Source: Bradyrhizobium oligotrophicum S58
GTDB lineage: Bacteria; Pseudomonadota; Alphaproteobacteria; Rhizobiales; Xanthobacteraceae
Assembly: GCF_000344805.1 (NCBI RefSeq)
Contig: NC_020453.1
Coordinates: 3,100,001 to 3,164,000, forward strand
Direction: 5' to 3'
Length of the DNA stretch: 64,000 nt
Below the pieces are notes generated by a model. That model was not told the DNA's origin and made no database searches. It was given only the letters and a program-made list of their open reading frames with translations. Below, one piece after another: positions 1 to 9,360 of the stretch. Each line of letters starts with the position of its first letter. The stretch's first letter is position 1. Made by a program: the position numbers and the translations under genes.

Positions 1-491
1 AGAACGTCCTCATCATCACCGGCGCCGGTGGTTCGGGCGTGCTGCTGTCCGACGCCGTCGTCGACAACGACCTGTCGCTGATGGCGATGCCGGCCGATCT
101 CGATGCGGCCTTCCGCAAGTTCATCCCGCCGTTCGGTGCCGCCGGAAATCCGGTCGACATCACCGGTGGCGAGCCGCCGATCACCTATGTGAACACGGTC
201 AAGCTCGGCCTGTCGGACGACCGCATCCACGCGCTGATCCTCGGCTACTGGCACACGATCGTCACCCCGCCGATGGTGTTCGCGCGCAACATGGTCGAGG
301 TGAAGAAGGAGATGGAGGCCAAGGGCTTCGTCAAGCCGATCGTCGCCTCGCTCGCCGGCGACGTCGAGGTCGAGGAAGCCGCCGAATATCTCTACCAGAA
401 CGGCATCCCGGCCTACGCCTATTCGACCGAGCTGCCGGTCGAGGTGCTCGGCGCCAAGTACAAGTGGGCGCGCGGTGCGGGCCTGCTCTGA
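1..491 (+). CDS. Acyl-CoA synthetase (NDP-forming), C-terminal part, 5' truncated
   Basis: The reading frame is open from base 3, so the gene starts before the window; about 162 C-terminal residues are present. They form the succinyl-CoA-ligase-like flavodoxin domain of NDP-forming acyl-CoA synthetases: a glycine-rich strand-loop (ITGAGGSG) at the left edge, then GNPVDITG. Family members convert an acyl-CoA, NDP and phosphate into acid, NTP and CoA, or the reverse. Because the protein ends in this domain, an ATP-grasp part would have to lie upstream. The substrate cannot be read from this fragment. The glyoxylate genes downstream suggest a C2 or related acid, which is inference only. A strong hairpin terminator follows the stop. 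Confidence 0.8.
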   Translation, partial: NVLIITGAGGSGVLLSDAVVDNDLSLMAMPADLDAAFRKFIPPFGAAGNPVDITGGEPPITYVNTVKLGLSDDRIHALILGYWHTIVTPPMVFARNMVEVKKEMEAKGFVKPIVASLAGDVEVEEAAEYLYQNGIPAYAYSTELPVEVLGAKYKWARGAGLL

Positions 492-506
492 TTGATCTCA
501 CGCGAA

Positions 507-543
507 TGCCGCTCCGGCCACAAGCCGGAGCGGCACTTTCTTG
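507..543 (+). terminator. Rho-independent terminator after the acyl-CoA synthetase
   Basis: A perfect 12-bp stem (TGCCGCTCCGGC at 507-518, GCCGGAGCGGCA at 524-535) encloses a 5-base loop and is followed by a T-rich tail (CTTTCTTGT). It lies 16 bases past the stop codon and separates this gene from the regulator downstream. Confidence 0.8.
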
Positions 544-615
544 TAAGGTTACGAAGCAAGATCCGTCCGTCCTGCAACGGCGCCGCCTCGAGATGGTGGT
601 GCGAAGAGGCGCCAC

Positions 616-1449
616 GTGATCCGTCGCAAGACGATTGAGCCACGCGCAGATGCCGCGGCCGAGCCCCGCGACGGCGGCGTGCAATCCGTCGGCCGTGCTT
701 TGCAGATCCTGGAAATTCTCGCCGAAGACGATGAGGGCTATCGCCTCAGCGATCTCGCCGTGCGTGCGGGCTTGTCGACCTCCACCGTGCATCGCTTGCT
801 GACGACCCTGGAGAAGCGCCGCTTCGTCCAGTTCGACCGCATGGAGTCGAAATGGCACGTCGGCGCACAGAGCTTCGCGGTCGGCGCGACCTTCACCCGG
901 CGGCGCAATTTCGTCGCGCTCGCGATCCCCTATCTGCGCCGGCTGCGCGACCAGACGCGCGAGACCGCCAATCTCGCCGTCGTCGACGACGAATCACTGA
1001 TGGTGCTGATGCGGCTCGACAGCCGCGAGATCATGCGCTCGCTGACCAAGGTCGGCGGCCGCCTCCCGATGGTTGCGTCCGGCATGGGCAAGGCGGTGCT
1101 CGCGACATATTCCGACGACGACGTCAATGCGATCATCCACCGCCAGGGCATGCCGCGCCTGACCGAGAAGTCGATCATCCGCGCCAGCGACCTGTTCCGC
1201 GAGTTGGAGACCATCCGCCGCCAGGGCTACGCCGTCGACGACGAGGAAGCCCGCCTCGGCCTGCGCTGCATCGCCGCCGTCGTTCACGATTCCTGCCGCG
1301 AGCCGCTGGCCGCGATCTCGGTGTCCGGCCTGGCGAGCCGGTTGACGGAGGAGCGGGTGCCGGTGGTCGGGGGCATGGTGCGGGACATCGCGGCGGAGCT
1401 GACGGCGGCGCTGAGTGGTGCCACCGTGCAGGCTCAGGATGGGAATTGA
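616..1449 (+). CDS. IclR-family transcriptional regulator
   Basis: 277 aa with an N-terminal winged helix-turn-helix (about residues 22-85: VGRALQILEIL...LSDLAVRAGLSTSTVHRLLTTLE) and a C-terminal IclR effector domain (residues 100-265, with GMGKAVLATYSDDDV and the GYAVDDEEARLGLRCIAA motif). The start is GTG at 616, preceded by a GAAGAGG ribosome-binding site. IclR proteins often control acetate, glyoxylate and aromatic acid genes. Adenine deaminase, glyoxylate carboligase and hydroxypyruvate isomerase follow on the same strand, so it is a good candidate regulator of that block. The effector is unknown. Confidence 0.9.
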   Translation: MIRRKTIEPRADAAAEPRDGGVQSVGRALQILEILAEDDEGYRLSDLAVRAGLSTSTVHRLLTTLEKRRFVQFDRMESKWHVGAQSFAVGATFTRRRNFVALAIPYLRRLRDQTRETANLAVVDDESLMVLMRLDSREIMRSLTKVGGRLPMVASGMGKAVLATYSDDDVNAIIHRQGMPRLTEKSIIRASDLFRELETIRRQGYAVDDEEARLGLRCIAAVVHDSCREPLAAISVSGLASRLTEERVPVVGGMVRDIAAELTAALSGATVQAQDGN

Positions 1450-1574
1450 CGAGGCGGCCCTGCCGTCTTGCCTAAGGGGTGTGCATTCAGCCGGGCCTAT
1501 TTGAGCTTGCTCCAGGCATACCTTGGCGCGACCATTGCGGCGGTAATTATCCACTGCTGCCGCGAGAGGCCCGC

Positions 1575-3377
1575 ATGACCAAATTGACCCGCTTCTCTGT
1601 CGCCCCTCTACACACGATGACCCGCCGTTTGGCCGACGTTGCGTCGGGCCGCATAACGCCCGACCTCGTCATCACCGGCGCGCGCGTGCTGTCGACCTAT
1701 TCCGAGCGCATTCACCCGAACCGCGAGCTCTGGATCACCGGCGGCCGTGTCGCGGCGGTGAAGCCGGCTGGCGCGCACAAGGCGCTGCCCGGCGGTTTTG
1801 CGATCTACGACGCGGCCGGCGGCATTATCGCGCCCGGCCTCGTCGATCCGCACATCCACATCGAATCCTCGATGGTCACGGCCTGCGCCTATGCCGAGGC
1901 CGCGCTGCTCAACGGCACCACGACGATCTTCTGCGACAGCCACGAGATCGGCAATGTGATGGACGTCGCCGGCGTCGAGGCGATGCTGGAGGACGCGCGG
2001 CAGGCGCCGCTGTCGATCTTCCTGACCGTGCCTTCGACCGTGCCAGCGACATCGGCGGCGCTGGAGACGGCGGGCGGCGACCTCACGCCGGACAAGATCG
2101 CCGGGCTGTTCGATCGCTGGCCGGAGGCGGTCGCGCTCGGCGAGAAGATGGATTTCGTGCCGGTCGTGATGGGTGACGAGCGCAGCCACGCCATCCTCGC
2201 GGCGGCCCTGCAGCGCGGGCGGCCGGTGTCGGGCCACGTCTATGGCCGCGAGTTCGTGGCCGCCTATGCCGCGAGCGGCGTCACCGACACGCATGAGGCA
2301 ATCGACCGCGACATCGCCGACGACCTGCTCGATGCCGGCGTCTGGATCTTTCTGCGCGGTGGTCCGCCCACGACCCCGTGGCACAGCCTGCCGCAGGCGA
2401 TCCGCACCATCACGGAGCTCGGCGCCTCGCACAAGCGCACCGCGGTCTGCACCGACGATCGCGACGCCGATGATCTGATGCTGTTCGGGCTGGACTGGGT
2501 GGTGCGCGAGGCGGTGAAGGCCGGGATGTCGCCGGAGCAGGCGTGGTCGATGGGCTCGCTGCACGGCGCGACGCGCTTTGCCATGGATGGCGAGATCGGC
2601 GGCCTCGGCGGCGGCCGCCGCGCCGACCTCGTGCTGCTGAACGACGGCCTCAAGCCGCAATCGACCTGGTATGGCGGCGAGCTGGTCGTCGACAAGGGCA
2701 AGATCACCGCGCGGCTCGATCAGGCGCTGTCGCAGCGCTATCAGTATCCGAAGGCGGCCTATGCCACCGTGAAGCTGCCGGCGCATATGAAACTGACGCC
2801 GGTGCTGCCGACGAAGGCGTGCACGGTGAATGCGATCAAGACAGCGCTGCCGGGCATCACGCTGATCCACGACAAGGTCGCGATCGAGCCGGCCAGCGAC
2901 TGGGAGACGCTGTTCGCGCGCTACGGCCTGTGCTTCGTCGCTGTAATCGAGCGTCACGGCAAGTCGACCGGCAACGTTGCGCACGGGCTCTTGAAGGATT
3001 TCGGTTTGAAGCGCGGCGCCGTGGCGTCCAGCGTCGGCCACGATAGTCACAACATCATCGTGGCCGGCACCAACGAGGCGGATATGCAGGTCGCCGTGGC
3101 TGCGATCGGCGACCAGCAGGGCGGTGTCTGCGTCGTCGCCGACGGCCAGGTGAGGGCGATGGTTCCGCTGCCGATCGCCGGGCTCCTGTCCGACAAGCGC
3201 ATCACCGAAGTCGCGGAGCAGGTGAAGCTCCTTAAGACCGAATGGGTGGATGCCGGCTGCACCATTCCCTACATGGGCTTTAATTTGATTCCCCTATCGG
3301 TCATTCCGGAAATTCGTATCACCGACAAGGGCCTCGTGCTGGTGCCGCAGATGGAGCTGGCGCCGCTGTTCGAGTAG
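1575..3377 (+). CDS. ade: Adenine deaminase
   Basis: 600 aa, the full length for the amidohydrolase-type adenine deaminase, which turns adenine into hypoxanthine and ammonia in purine salvage or use as a nitrogen source. The metal-binding motif [13 protein letters not shown] (His93, His95) is present, followed by [16 protein letters not shown], the SGHVYGRE strand, the TDDRDADDL segment and the C-terminal [11 protein letters not shown] motif of bacterial adenine deaminases. The start at 1575 is chosen because GAGAGG lies just upstream and similarity begins there; an in-frame codon at 1479 would add an unrelated leader. Hypoxanthine catabolism leads through urate and allantoin to glyoxylate, matching the gcl and hyi genes that follow. 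Confidence 0.95.
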   Translation: MTKLTRFSVAPLHTMTRRLADVASGRITPDLVITGARVLSTYSERIHPNRELWITGGRVAAVKPAGAHKALPGGFAIYDAAGGIIAPGLVDPHIHIESSMVTACAYAEAALLNGTTTIFCDSHEIGNVMDVAGVEAMLEDARQAPLSIFLTVPSTVPATSAALETAGGDLTPDKIAGLFDRWPEAVALGEKMDFVPVVMGDERSHAILAAALQRGRPVSGHVYGREFVAAYAASGVTDTHEAIDRDIADDLLDAGVWIFLRGGPPTTPWHSLPQAIRTITELGASHKRTAVCTDDRDADDLMLFGLDWVVREAVKAGMSPEQAWSMGSLHGATRFAMDGEIGGLGGGRRADLVLLNDGLKPQSTWYGGELVVDKGKITARLDQALSQRYQYPKAAYATVKLPAHMKLTPVLPTKACTVNAIKTALPGITLIHDKVAIEPASDWETLFARYGLCFVAVIERHGKSTGNVAHGLLKDFGLKRGAVASSVGHDSHNIIVAGTNEADMQVAVAAIGDQQGGVCVVADGQVRAMVPLPIAGLLSDKRITEVAEQVKLLKTEWVDAGCTIPYMGFNLIPLSVIPEIRITDKGLVLVPQMELAPLFE

Positions 3378-3397
3378 TCCGATCGCGCGACGAACTT

Positions 3398-3429
3398 GTT
3401 AGGACATGTCAGCGTCGTTCTGTCCTAAC
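3398..3429. promoter_or_regulatory. Inverted repeat in the ade-gcl intergenic region
   Basis: Nine-base perfect arms GTTAGGACA (3398-3406) and TGTCCTAAC (3421-3429) are separated by 14 bases. It lies 21 bases after ade and 120 bases before gcl. It has no T-tract, so it may be a regulator site (for example for the IclR protein) rather than a terminator; the function is inference. Confidence 0.4.
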
Positions 3430-3548
3430 TAACTGAGGCCGCCGGTGTTTTGCGGAGCATGCCGCATCGTGGGAAAAATCGACGAGTGAATTGAGATCGC
3501 AGCTCTCAGCAGCGAAGCTCGCGCATCAACCAAAAGGGGAAGCGCGAG

Positions 3549-5336
3549 ATGGCGAAGATGCGGGCGATCGATGCTGCGGTGCGTATCTTGGAGAAGGAAG
3601 GCGTCGATTGCGCCTTCGGCGTTCCCGGTGCGGCCATCAACCCGCTGTATTCCGCGATGCAGCGGCGTGGATCGATCCGCCACATTCTCGCCCGTCACGT
3701 CGAGGGCGCCTCGCACATGGCCGAGGGCTACACCCGCGCCAAGGCCGGCAACATCGGCGTGTGCATCGGGACCTCCGGTCCGGCCGGCACCGACATGATC
3801 ACCGGGCTCTATGCGGCGATTGCAGATTCGATTCCGATCCTCTGCATCACCGGGCAGGCGCCGCGGGCGCGGCTCTACAAGGAAGATTTCCAGGCCGTCG
3901 ACATCGAGCAGATCGCCAAGCCCGTGACCAAATGGGCGGTGACGGTGCGCGAGCCGGGCCTCGTGCCGCGCGTGTTCAGCCAGGCCTTCCACATCATGCG
4001 CTCCGGCCGTCCGGGGCCGGTGCTGATCGACCTGCCGCTGGACGTGCAACTCGCCGAGATCGAGTTCGACGACGACACCTACGCGCCGCTGCCGGTTTAC
4101 AAGCCCGCGGCCACGCGCAAGCAGATCGAGAAGGCGCTGGAGATGCTCAACGCCGCCGAGCGTCCGCTGATCGTCGCCGGCGGCGGCATCATCAACGCCG
4201 ATGCCAGCGATCTGCTCGTCACCTTCGCCGAGACCGTCAACGTGCCGGTCGTGCCGACCCTGATGGGCTGGGGCGCCATTCCGGACGATCACGTGCTGAT
4301 GGCCGGCATGGTCGGCCTGCAGACCAGCCATCGCTACGGCAACGCCAATTTCCTCGAGTCCGATTTCGTCCTCGGCATCGGCAACCGCTGGGCCAACCGC
4401 CATACCGGATCGATCGAGACCTACACCAAGGGCCGCAGCTTCGTGCATGTCGACATCGAGCCGACGCAGATCGGCCGCGTGTTCAATCCCGATCTCGGCA
4501 TCGTCTCCGATGCCAAGGCCGCGCTGGAGATGTTCATCACGGTCGCCCGTGAATGGCGCAAGGCGGGCAGACTGCGCGAGCGGCAGGCGTGGCCGGCCGC
4601 GTGCCAGGACCGCAAGCGCACGATGCTCCGGCGCAGCGATTTCGATCAGGTGCCGATCAAGCCGCAGCGCGTCTATCACGAGATGAACAAGGCGTTCGGC
4701 CGCGACACCTGCTACATCAGCGTCATCGGCCTGTCGCAGATCGGTGGCGCCCAGTTTCTCAGCGTCAACCGTCCGCGCCACTGGATCAATGCGGGGCAGG
4801 CGGGTCCGCTGGGCTGGACCTTGCCGGCCGCGCTCGGTGTGCGCGCCGCCGATCCCAAGCGCGAGATCGTCGCGCTCTCCGGCGACTACGACTTCCAGTT
4901 CCTGATCGAGGAGCTCGCGGTCGGCGCCCAGTTCAACCTGCCTTACATCCATGTCGTCGTGAACAACGCCTATCTCGGACTGATCCGGCAGGCGCAGCGC
5001 GGCTTCTCGATGGACTATCAGGTGCAGTTGTCGTTCGAGAACATCAACGCGCCGGAGGTCGGCGGCTACGGCGTCGATCACGTCGCGGTCGCGCAAGGCC
5101 TCGGCTGCAAGGCCATCCGCGTCACCGATCCGCGCGATGCCCAGGCGGCGTTCGCGACCGCGCGCGAATGGATGGCGGAGTATCAGGTGCCGGTCGTCGT
5201 CGAGTTCGTGCTCGAACGCGTCACCAACATCGCGATGGGCACCGAGATCGACAACGTCATGGAATTCGAGGAGGTGCTCGATTTGCCGGTGGACGACACG
5301 CCGGTCGAGCCGCCGCGCATGCTTCTCCCGGCCTGA
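3549..5336 (+). CDS. gcl: Glyoxylate carboligase (tartronate-semialdehyde synthase)
   Basis: 595 aa, near-collinear with E. coli Gcl from the first residues ([18 protein letters not shown]). It condenses two glyoxylates to tartronate semialdehyde with release of CO2, using thiamine diphosphate, Mg and FAD. It shows the three-domain ThDP layout: N-terminal Pyr domain, central FAD/nucleotide-like domain (GWGAIPDDH), and C-terminal PP domain with the [12 protein letters not shown]...[10 protein letters not shown] cofactor motif. Residue 51 is Val ([14 protein letters not shown]), where most ThDP enzymes have the activating Glu; this is the known hallmark of Gcl. The start ATG follows AAAAGGGGAAGCGCGAG. 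hyi follows after 32 bases, giving a glyoxylate-to-glycerate type operon. Confidence 0.97.
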   Translation: MAKMRAIDAAVRILEKEGVDCAFGVPGAAINPLYSAMQRRGSIRHILARHVEGASHMAEGYTRAKAGNIGVCIGTSGPAGTDMITGLYAAIADSIPILCITGQAPRARLYKEDFQAVDIEQIAKPVTKWAVTVREPGLVPRVFSQAFHIMRSGRPGPVLIDLPLDVQLAEIEFDDDTYAPLPVYKPAATRKQIEKALEMLNAAERPLIVAGGGIINADASDLLVTFAETVNVPVVPTLMGWGAIPDDHVLMAGMVGLQTSHRYGNANFLESDFVLGIGNRWANRHTGSIETYTKGRSFVHVDIEPTQIGRVFNPDLGIVSDAKAALEMFITVAREWRKAGRLRERQAWPAACQDRKRTMLRRSDFDQVPIKPQRVYHEMNKAFGRDTCYISVIGLSQIGGAQFLSVNRPRHWINAGQAGPLGWTLPAALGVRAADPKREIVALSGDYDFQFLIEELAVGAQFNLPYIHVVVNNAYLGLIRQAQRGFSMDYQVQLSFENINAPEVGGYGVDHVAVAQGLGCKAIRVTDPRDAQAAFATAREWMAEYQVPVVVEFVLERVTNIAMGTEIDNVMEFEEVLDLPVDDTPVEPPRMLLPA

Positions 5337-5368
5337 TCGCAGCAACCCCCATAGTCGAGGACCAGGAC

Positions 5369-6160
5369 ATGCCGCGCTTTGCCGCCAATCTCACGATGCT
5401 GTTCAACGAGCTGCCGTTCATGGAGCGCTTCGCCGCCGCCAAGGCGGCCGGCTTCAGCGGCGTCGAATATCTGTTCCCGTACGATTTCGACAAGGCGGAG
5501 CTACGCGAGCAGCTCGCACGCCATGGCCTGACCCAGGTGCTGCACAATCTGCCCGCCGGCAACTGGGCCGCGGGCGAGCGCGGCATCGCGATCCTGCCGG
5601 ACCGCGTCGACGAATTCCGCGACGGCGTCCGCCGCGCCATCGAGTATGCGCGGGCGCTCGACTGCCGCCAGCTCAACTGCCTCGTCGGGATCGCGCCCGA
5701 TGATGCCGATCCGCGCGAGCTCAACCAGGTGCTGGCGCGCAATTTGCGCTTTGCCGCCACCGCGCTCAAGGCGCAAGGGATCAAGCTGCTGATCGAGCCG
5801 ATCAACACGCTCGACATCCCCGGTTTCTTCCTCAACCGCACCGCCCAGGCGCTGCAGCTGATCGCCGAGGTCGAGTCCGACAACCTGTTCGTCCAGTACG
5901 ACATCTACCACATGCAGATCATGGAAGGCGATCTCGCCCGCACCATGCAGAAGCATCTCGCCCGCATCGCCCACATCCAGCTCGCCGACAACCCCGGCCG
6001 CCACGAGCCCGGCACCGGCGAGATCAACTACGCCTTCCTGTTCCGCCACCTCGACGCCATCGGCTATTCCGGCTGGATCGGCTGCGAGTATAAGCCGAAG
6101 GCGGGAACGGTGGATGGGCTGGGATGGATGATGGATCGGACGATGGTCCTGGCCGGATGA
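5369..6160 (+). CDS. hyi: Hydroxypyruvate isomerase
   Basis: 263 aa TIM-barrel protein of the AP-endonuclease-2/xylose-isomerase-like family; length and sequence fit Hyi, which interconverts hydroxypyruvate and tartronate semialdehyde. Features seen: PRFAANLTMLFNELPFMERFAAAKAAGF at the N terminus, LLIEPINTLDIPGFFLNRT, the metal-site segment FVQYDIYHMQIMEGDL, HIQLADNPGRHEPGTGEINY, and GCEYKPK near the end. The start at 5369 follows GAGGACCAGGAC and matches the family N terminus; the same frame is open further upstream inside gcl, but that part is not coding. It lies 32 bases after gcl and is probably co-transcribed. A tartronate-semialdehyde reductase, usual in such operons, is not next to it. 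Confidence 0.95.
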   Translation: MPRFAANLTMLFNELPFMERFAAAKAAGFSGVEYLFPYDFDKAELREQLARHGLTQVLHNLPAGNWAAGERGIAILPDRVDEFRDGVRRAIEYARALDCRQLNCLVGIAPDDADPRELNQVLARNLRFAATALKAQGIKLLIEPINTLDIPGFFLNRTAQALQLIAEVESDNLFVQYDIYHMQIMEGDLARTMQKHLARIAHIQLADNPGRHEPGTGEINYAFLFRHLDAIGYSGWIGCEYKPKAGTVDGLGWMMDRTMVLAG

Positions 6161-6485
6161 GTTTCGCCTGATGCGCATTGTCCCAAGCTGTTTCTGACGG
6201 CGGTGCGACGTGAACGCCATCAGCAGCGAACTCTGGCGCAGAGCGCAGTGCGCTCCCTCTCCCCGTTCTTCACGGGAGAGGGGCGGGGTGAGGGGCAGCC
6301 GTGCGGGAGGTGCAGGCGGCACGGTGACCGCGCCCGCCAGGGCAGCAGTCGCTTCGCCGCGCCTGGTGCTGATCGTCGCCGTCGCGGGGGCTGCTTGACA
6401 TGCCCGACGAGCTACGTAATTGGCTGTCGCTCATGCAATGCGCGCTTTCGGCTCACGCCGCCGCGCCAGTACGAGGACAACTCTC
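6161..6485. other. hyi-argC intergenic region with a palindromic repeat
   Basis: 325 bases with no convincing gene. The main content is the G+C-rich palindrome at 6250-6300 annotated separately. A short frame with in-phase codons runs into argC from 6420, but it lacks the ArgC N terminus and a good ribosome-binding site. Confidence 0.5.
6250..6300. repeat. Short palindromic repeat (CCCTCTCCCC...GGGAGAGGGG...GTGAGGGG)
   Basis: CCCTCTCCCC is followed closely by its near-complement GGGAGAGGGG, then CGGGGTGAGGGGC. This is the form of a small interspersed palindromic element common between genes in Rhizobiales; the family assignment is from memory. It could form a strong hairpin in RNA from either strand. 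Confidence 0.6.
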
Positions 6486-7463
6486 ATGAGCATCCGCGTC
6501 GGCATCGTCGGCATCAGCGGTTTTGGCGGCGGCGAGGCGATGCGCCTGATTGCGGGCCATCCGTCGTTCGAGCTCGTCTATGCCGCGGGGGAGGGCAGCG
6601 CCGGCAGCCGGTTGGTGGACCGCTTTCCCGGCGTGCCGGCGAGGCTGGCCGAGCTGGTGATCGAGAAGTGGGACCCGGCCACGCTGCCGAAGCTCGACGT
6701 GCTGTTCGCGTCGCTGCCCACGGGCACCTCGGCCGAGGCGCTGGCGCGCGTCCCCGGGAACGTGAAGATCGTCGATATCGGCGGCGACCATCGCTACGTC
6801 GAGGGTTGGGCGTATGGCCTCGCCGACGTCTGGCCGGCGGAGATCGAGGGGCGGAGCCGCGTCGCCAATCCCGGCTGCTTCCCCGCGGCGACCCTGACCG
6901 CGCTGGCGCCGCTGCTGGCGGATAAACTGATCGAGCCGGGCAACATCGTGATCGACGCCAAGACCGGCATCTCCGGCGCCGGCCGGGGCGGCTCCGACAG
7001 CAGGTTCGGCTACGCCGAGAGCAACGAGAACCTGGTGCCCTACGGCCTGCTCAAGCACGTCCACATGCCCGAGATCGAACGGACGATCGCGCGGCTGAGC
7101 GGCGGCAGCGCGGCCGGCCTGGTGTTCACGCCGCATCTGGTGCCGATGACCCGCGGCATCCTCGCCACCATCTACTGCCGCGGCCGCGCCACCACCGACC
7201 AGTGCCTCGCCGCGGCCCGCCGCTTCTATGCCAACAGGGCCTTCGTCCGCGTCACCGACAAGCCGCCGCAGACCAAATGGGCCACCGGCTCGAACCTCGC
7301 CTTCGTCAGCTACGCGGCTGATCCGGAGCGCAACCTCGTGATCGCGATGGGCGTGGTCGACAATCTCGGCAAGGGCGCGGCCGGTCAGGCGGTGCAGAAC
7401 GCGAACCTGATGTGTGGCCTGCCGGAAACCGCGGGGCTGGAGGGCGGGCCGGTGTGGCCGTGA
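6486..7463 (+). CDS. argC: N-acetyl-gamma-glutamyl-phosphate reductase
   Basis: 325 aa, full length. The third enzyme of arginine biosynthesis, reducing N-acetylglutamyl-5-phosphate to the semialdehyde with NADPH. It has an N-terminal Rossmann motif (RVGIVGISGFGGGEAMRLI), the catalytic cysteine in NPGCFPAATLTAL (Cys131), KTGISGAGRGG, and the HVHMPEIE and TPHLVPMTRGIL segments of the dimerisation/catalytic domain. The start at 6486 gives the classical MSIRVGIVG N terminus after CGAGGACAACTCTC. No other arginine gene is adjacent, so it may be a solitary or second copy. Confidence 0.94.
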   Translation: MSIRVGIVGISGFGGGEAMRLIAGHPSFELVYAAGEGSAGSRLVDRFPGVPARLAELVIEKWDPATLPKLDVLFASLPTGTSAEALARVPGNVKIVDIGGDHRYVEGWAYGLADVWPAEIEGRSRVANPGCFPAATLTALAPLLADKLIEPGNIVIDAKTGISGAGRGGSDSRFGYAESNENLVPYGLLKHVHMPEIERTIARLSGGSAAGLVFTPHLVPMTRGILATIYCRGRATTDQCLAAARRFYANRAFVRVTDKPPQTKWATGSNLAFVSYAADPERNLVIAMGVVDNLGKGAAGQAVQNANLMCGLPETAGLEGGPVWP

Positions 7464-7553
7464 GATATCTTGCGAGGCCGTACTGTCGCCGCTGTGAGGG
7501 TCCGACATCCGTCGCGTGATCCTACGCGCTGCAAAATTCACCCGAGGTCACTG

Positions 7554-7961
7554 ATGTCATTTGTCGCGACCGTGTTTGCACAATCCTTCTTCCACGGCAC
7601 ACGCGCCGATCTGCGGCCGGGTGATTTGATCGCTGTCGGATTTCCCTCCAATTTCACCGAGGCGGAGCCGCTGTCCTGGGTCTACTTCACGGCGACGCTG
7701 GACGCGGCGATCTGGGGCGCCGAGCTGGCTGTCGGCAGCGCACGGGAACGGATCTACGTCGTGGAGCCCACCGGCGACATCGTCGACGATCCGAACGTGA
7801 CCGACAAGAAGTTCGCAGGCAATCCGACGCGGTCCTATCGATCACGTGCGCCGCTGCGCGTCGTCGCCGAGGATTGGCAGGGGCACGCACCGGACGTGCT
7901 GGCCAAGATGAGGGAGAACATCGCGCGTGTCAGGGTCGAGGGGCCTGGCATCATCGATTGA
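7554..7961 (+). CDS. arr: NAD(+)-rifampin ADP-ribosyltransferase (Arr family)
   Basis: 135 aa, the usual size of Arr, which inactivates rifamycins by transferring ADP-ribose to the hydroxyl at C23. The characteristic blocks are present: FFHGTRADLRPGDLI with the NAD-site His14, YFTATLDAAIWGAELAVG, IYVVEPTGDIVDDPNVTDKKFAGNPTRSYRS and PLRVVAEDWQGH. ATG at 7554 follows CCGAGGTCACTG. Chromosomal Arr homologues occur in many soil bacteria and need not reflect recent resistance acquisition. The small ORF that follows begins at the next base. Confidence 0.93.
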   Translation: MSFVATVFAQSFFHGTRADLRPGDLIAVGFPSNFTEAEPLSWVYFTATLDAAIWGAELAVGSARERIYVVEPTGDIVDDPNVTDKKFAGNPTRSYRSRAPLRVVAEDWQGHAPDVLAKMRENIARVRVEGPGIID

Positions 7962-8231
7962 ATGCCAGATCGATTGCTGTCGCCCCCCGATGTTCATGAG
8001 ACCGTCCAGAGCGAGCTCGACAAGTATCCGACCGAGATCTTCTCCCAAATCGAGGTCGCGGGCGGACGCGTCTGGATCAAGCCGGAAGGCGTCAGGTATT
8101 TCGCGGGAGACCTGTCAAGCAGGAGCAGAAGCTGGTCTGGGCGACCGACTATCCACCCGCCGTCGACATTGTTTCTTGTCCTATTTTGGGTTGCAGACGG
8201 CGCGACGGTAAATCTCTCCTTTTGCCGGTGA
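7962..8231 (+). pseudogene. Small unrecognised ORF, probably frameshifted
   Basis: The ORF starts immediately after the arr stop (TGA directly followed by ATG) and encodes 89 aa that I do not recognise. The first 50 residues (DVHETVQSELDKYPTEIFSQIEVAGGRVWIKPEGVRYFAGD) have coding-like codon use. After about 8108 the coding character moves to another frame (reading RPVKQEQKLVWATDYPPAVDIV), while the original frame becomes low-complexity. This suggests a single frameshift in a gene that once continued, or a sequencing error. No function is assigned. Confidence 0.4.
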
Positions 8232-8280
8232 CTAAGACCTTGTAAGCTTCCAGCTATGCTTGAAAGATATACGAGGGGGC

Positions 8281-9204
8281 ATGGAGCTCAGGCATCTGCG
8301 CTATTTTGTTGCCGTTGCTGAAGAAGGCGGCCTGCTGACCGCCGCCCAGCGGCGATTGAACACCTCGCAGCCATCGCTCAGCCGGCAGATCCGCGATCTG
8401 GAGTCCGAAGTCGGCGTTCCGCTGTTGGAGCGCCAGGCCCGCGGCGTGACGCTGACCTCCGCCGGACGCGTGTTTCTCGATCACGCGCGATTGGCGCTGC
8501 TTCAGGTCGAGGCGGCGACCGAGGGGGCCCGGCAGACGGCCCGTCCGCAAAAGCCTCTCCTCTCGATGGGATTCCTCGTTGGCTTGGAGGTCATGTGGCT
8601 GCCGCAACTTCTGCGCATCCTGCGCGAGGAAGCCCCGGACGTCGACGTCACGCTCAGCACGCAATCCTCGCCGGAACTCGCGCTTGCTTTGATGCGGGGG
8701 AAGCTGGACATCGCCTTTCTTCGTCCCGAGAAAAACATCGAGGGTGTCGTCTTCAAGGTGCTGGCGAAGGAGCCGTTGATCGCGGTGCTGCCGGCCGACC
8801 ATCGTCTGGCATCGCGCAAGAAGATTCGGCCGCAGGATCTCGCCCGCGAAATCTATGTCAGTTCGGCGCGGACTTCCCCCGTGTTGCAAGAGGTCATCCA
8901 GGACTATGCCTCGCGCGTCGGCATCACCCTGGAGCCGAAGTACGCGGGCGAGAACATCTCGTCCGCCATGTCGCTGGTGGCATCGACCGGCGGGATCAGC
9001 CTCGTTCCCCTCTATGCGCAGAACATGCTCGCACCCAACGTCGTCGCGCGAGCGCTCGACGGCGGCACGCCAACGGTCGACCTGGCCCTGGGATACAATC
9101 GGGCCAACCCGTCGCCGTTGCTGCGCCGGCTCTTGTCGCGCGCCGACGAACTGGTCGCGAACGTCCAGAACCAGAGCATCATTCGCTACGTTGAACCCGA
9201 ATAG
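8281..9204 (+). CDS. LysR-family transcriptional regulator
   Basis: 307 aa with the classical LysR winged helix at residues 1-60 (MELRHLRYFVAVAEEGGLLTAAQRRLNTSQPSLSRQIRDLESEVGVPLLER) and a periplasmic-binding-protein-like effector domain from about residue 90 (LSMGFLVGLEVMWLPQLLRILREEAPDVDV). The start is set at 8281, where the family begins (MELRHLRYF); an in-frame codon at 8260 would only add a short leader. It is convergent with the TAXI protein gene. The target is unknown and no divergent partner gene is intact upstream. Confidence 0.92.
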   Translation: MELRHLRYFVAVAEEGGLLTAAQRRLNTSQPSLSRQIRDLESEVGVPLLERQARGVTLTSAGRVFLDHARLALLQVEAATEGARQTARPQKPLLSMGFLVGLEVMWLPQLLRILREEAPDVDVTLSTQSSPELALALMRGKLDIAFLRPEKNIEGVVFKVLAKEPLIAVLPADHRLASRKKIRPQDLAREIYVSSARTSPVLQEVIQDYASRVGITLEPKYAGENISSAMSLVASTGGISLVPLYAQNMLAPNVVARALDGGTPTVDLALGYNRANPSPLLRRLLSRADELVANVQNQSIIRYVEPE

Positions 9205-9360
9205 CGGGGACGATAGACGGTTGTGCAGGTCAAAAGCAGCCTTCGGGCAGGCGCCTGCTGCTTCGGCTTCGGCCTGACCTTGGGACCGTCCCGCCGCGCA
9301 TATCAAGGCGGAAGGCCGCATTCGCAGCGCTTCGCCGTAACCCAAGGCGCCGATGAGCAC

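Noticed and set aside
3429..5345. 638-codon minus-strand frame opposite gcl
   Set aside because: Shadow of gcl caused by codon bias; no ribosome-binding site or domain.
6420..6485. N-terminal extension of ArgC
   Set aside because: The frame is open, but the family begins at MSIRVGIVG (6486) and no ribosome-binding site precedes 6420.
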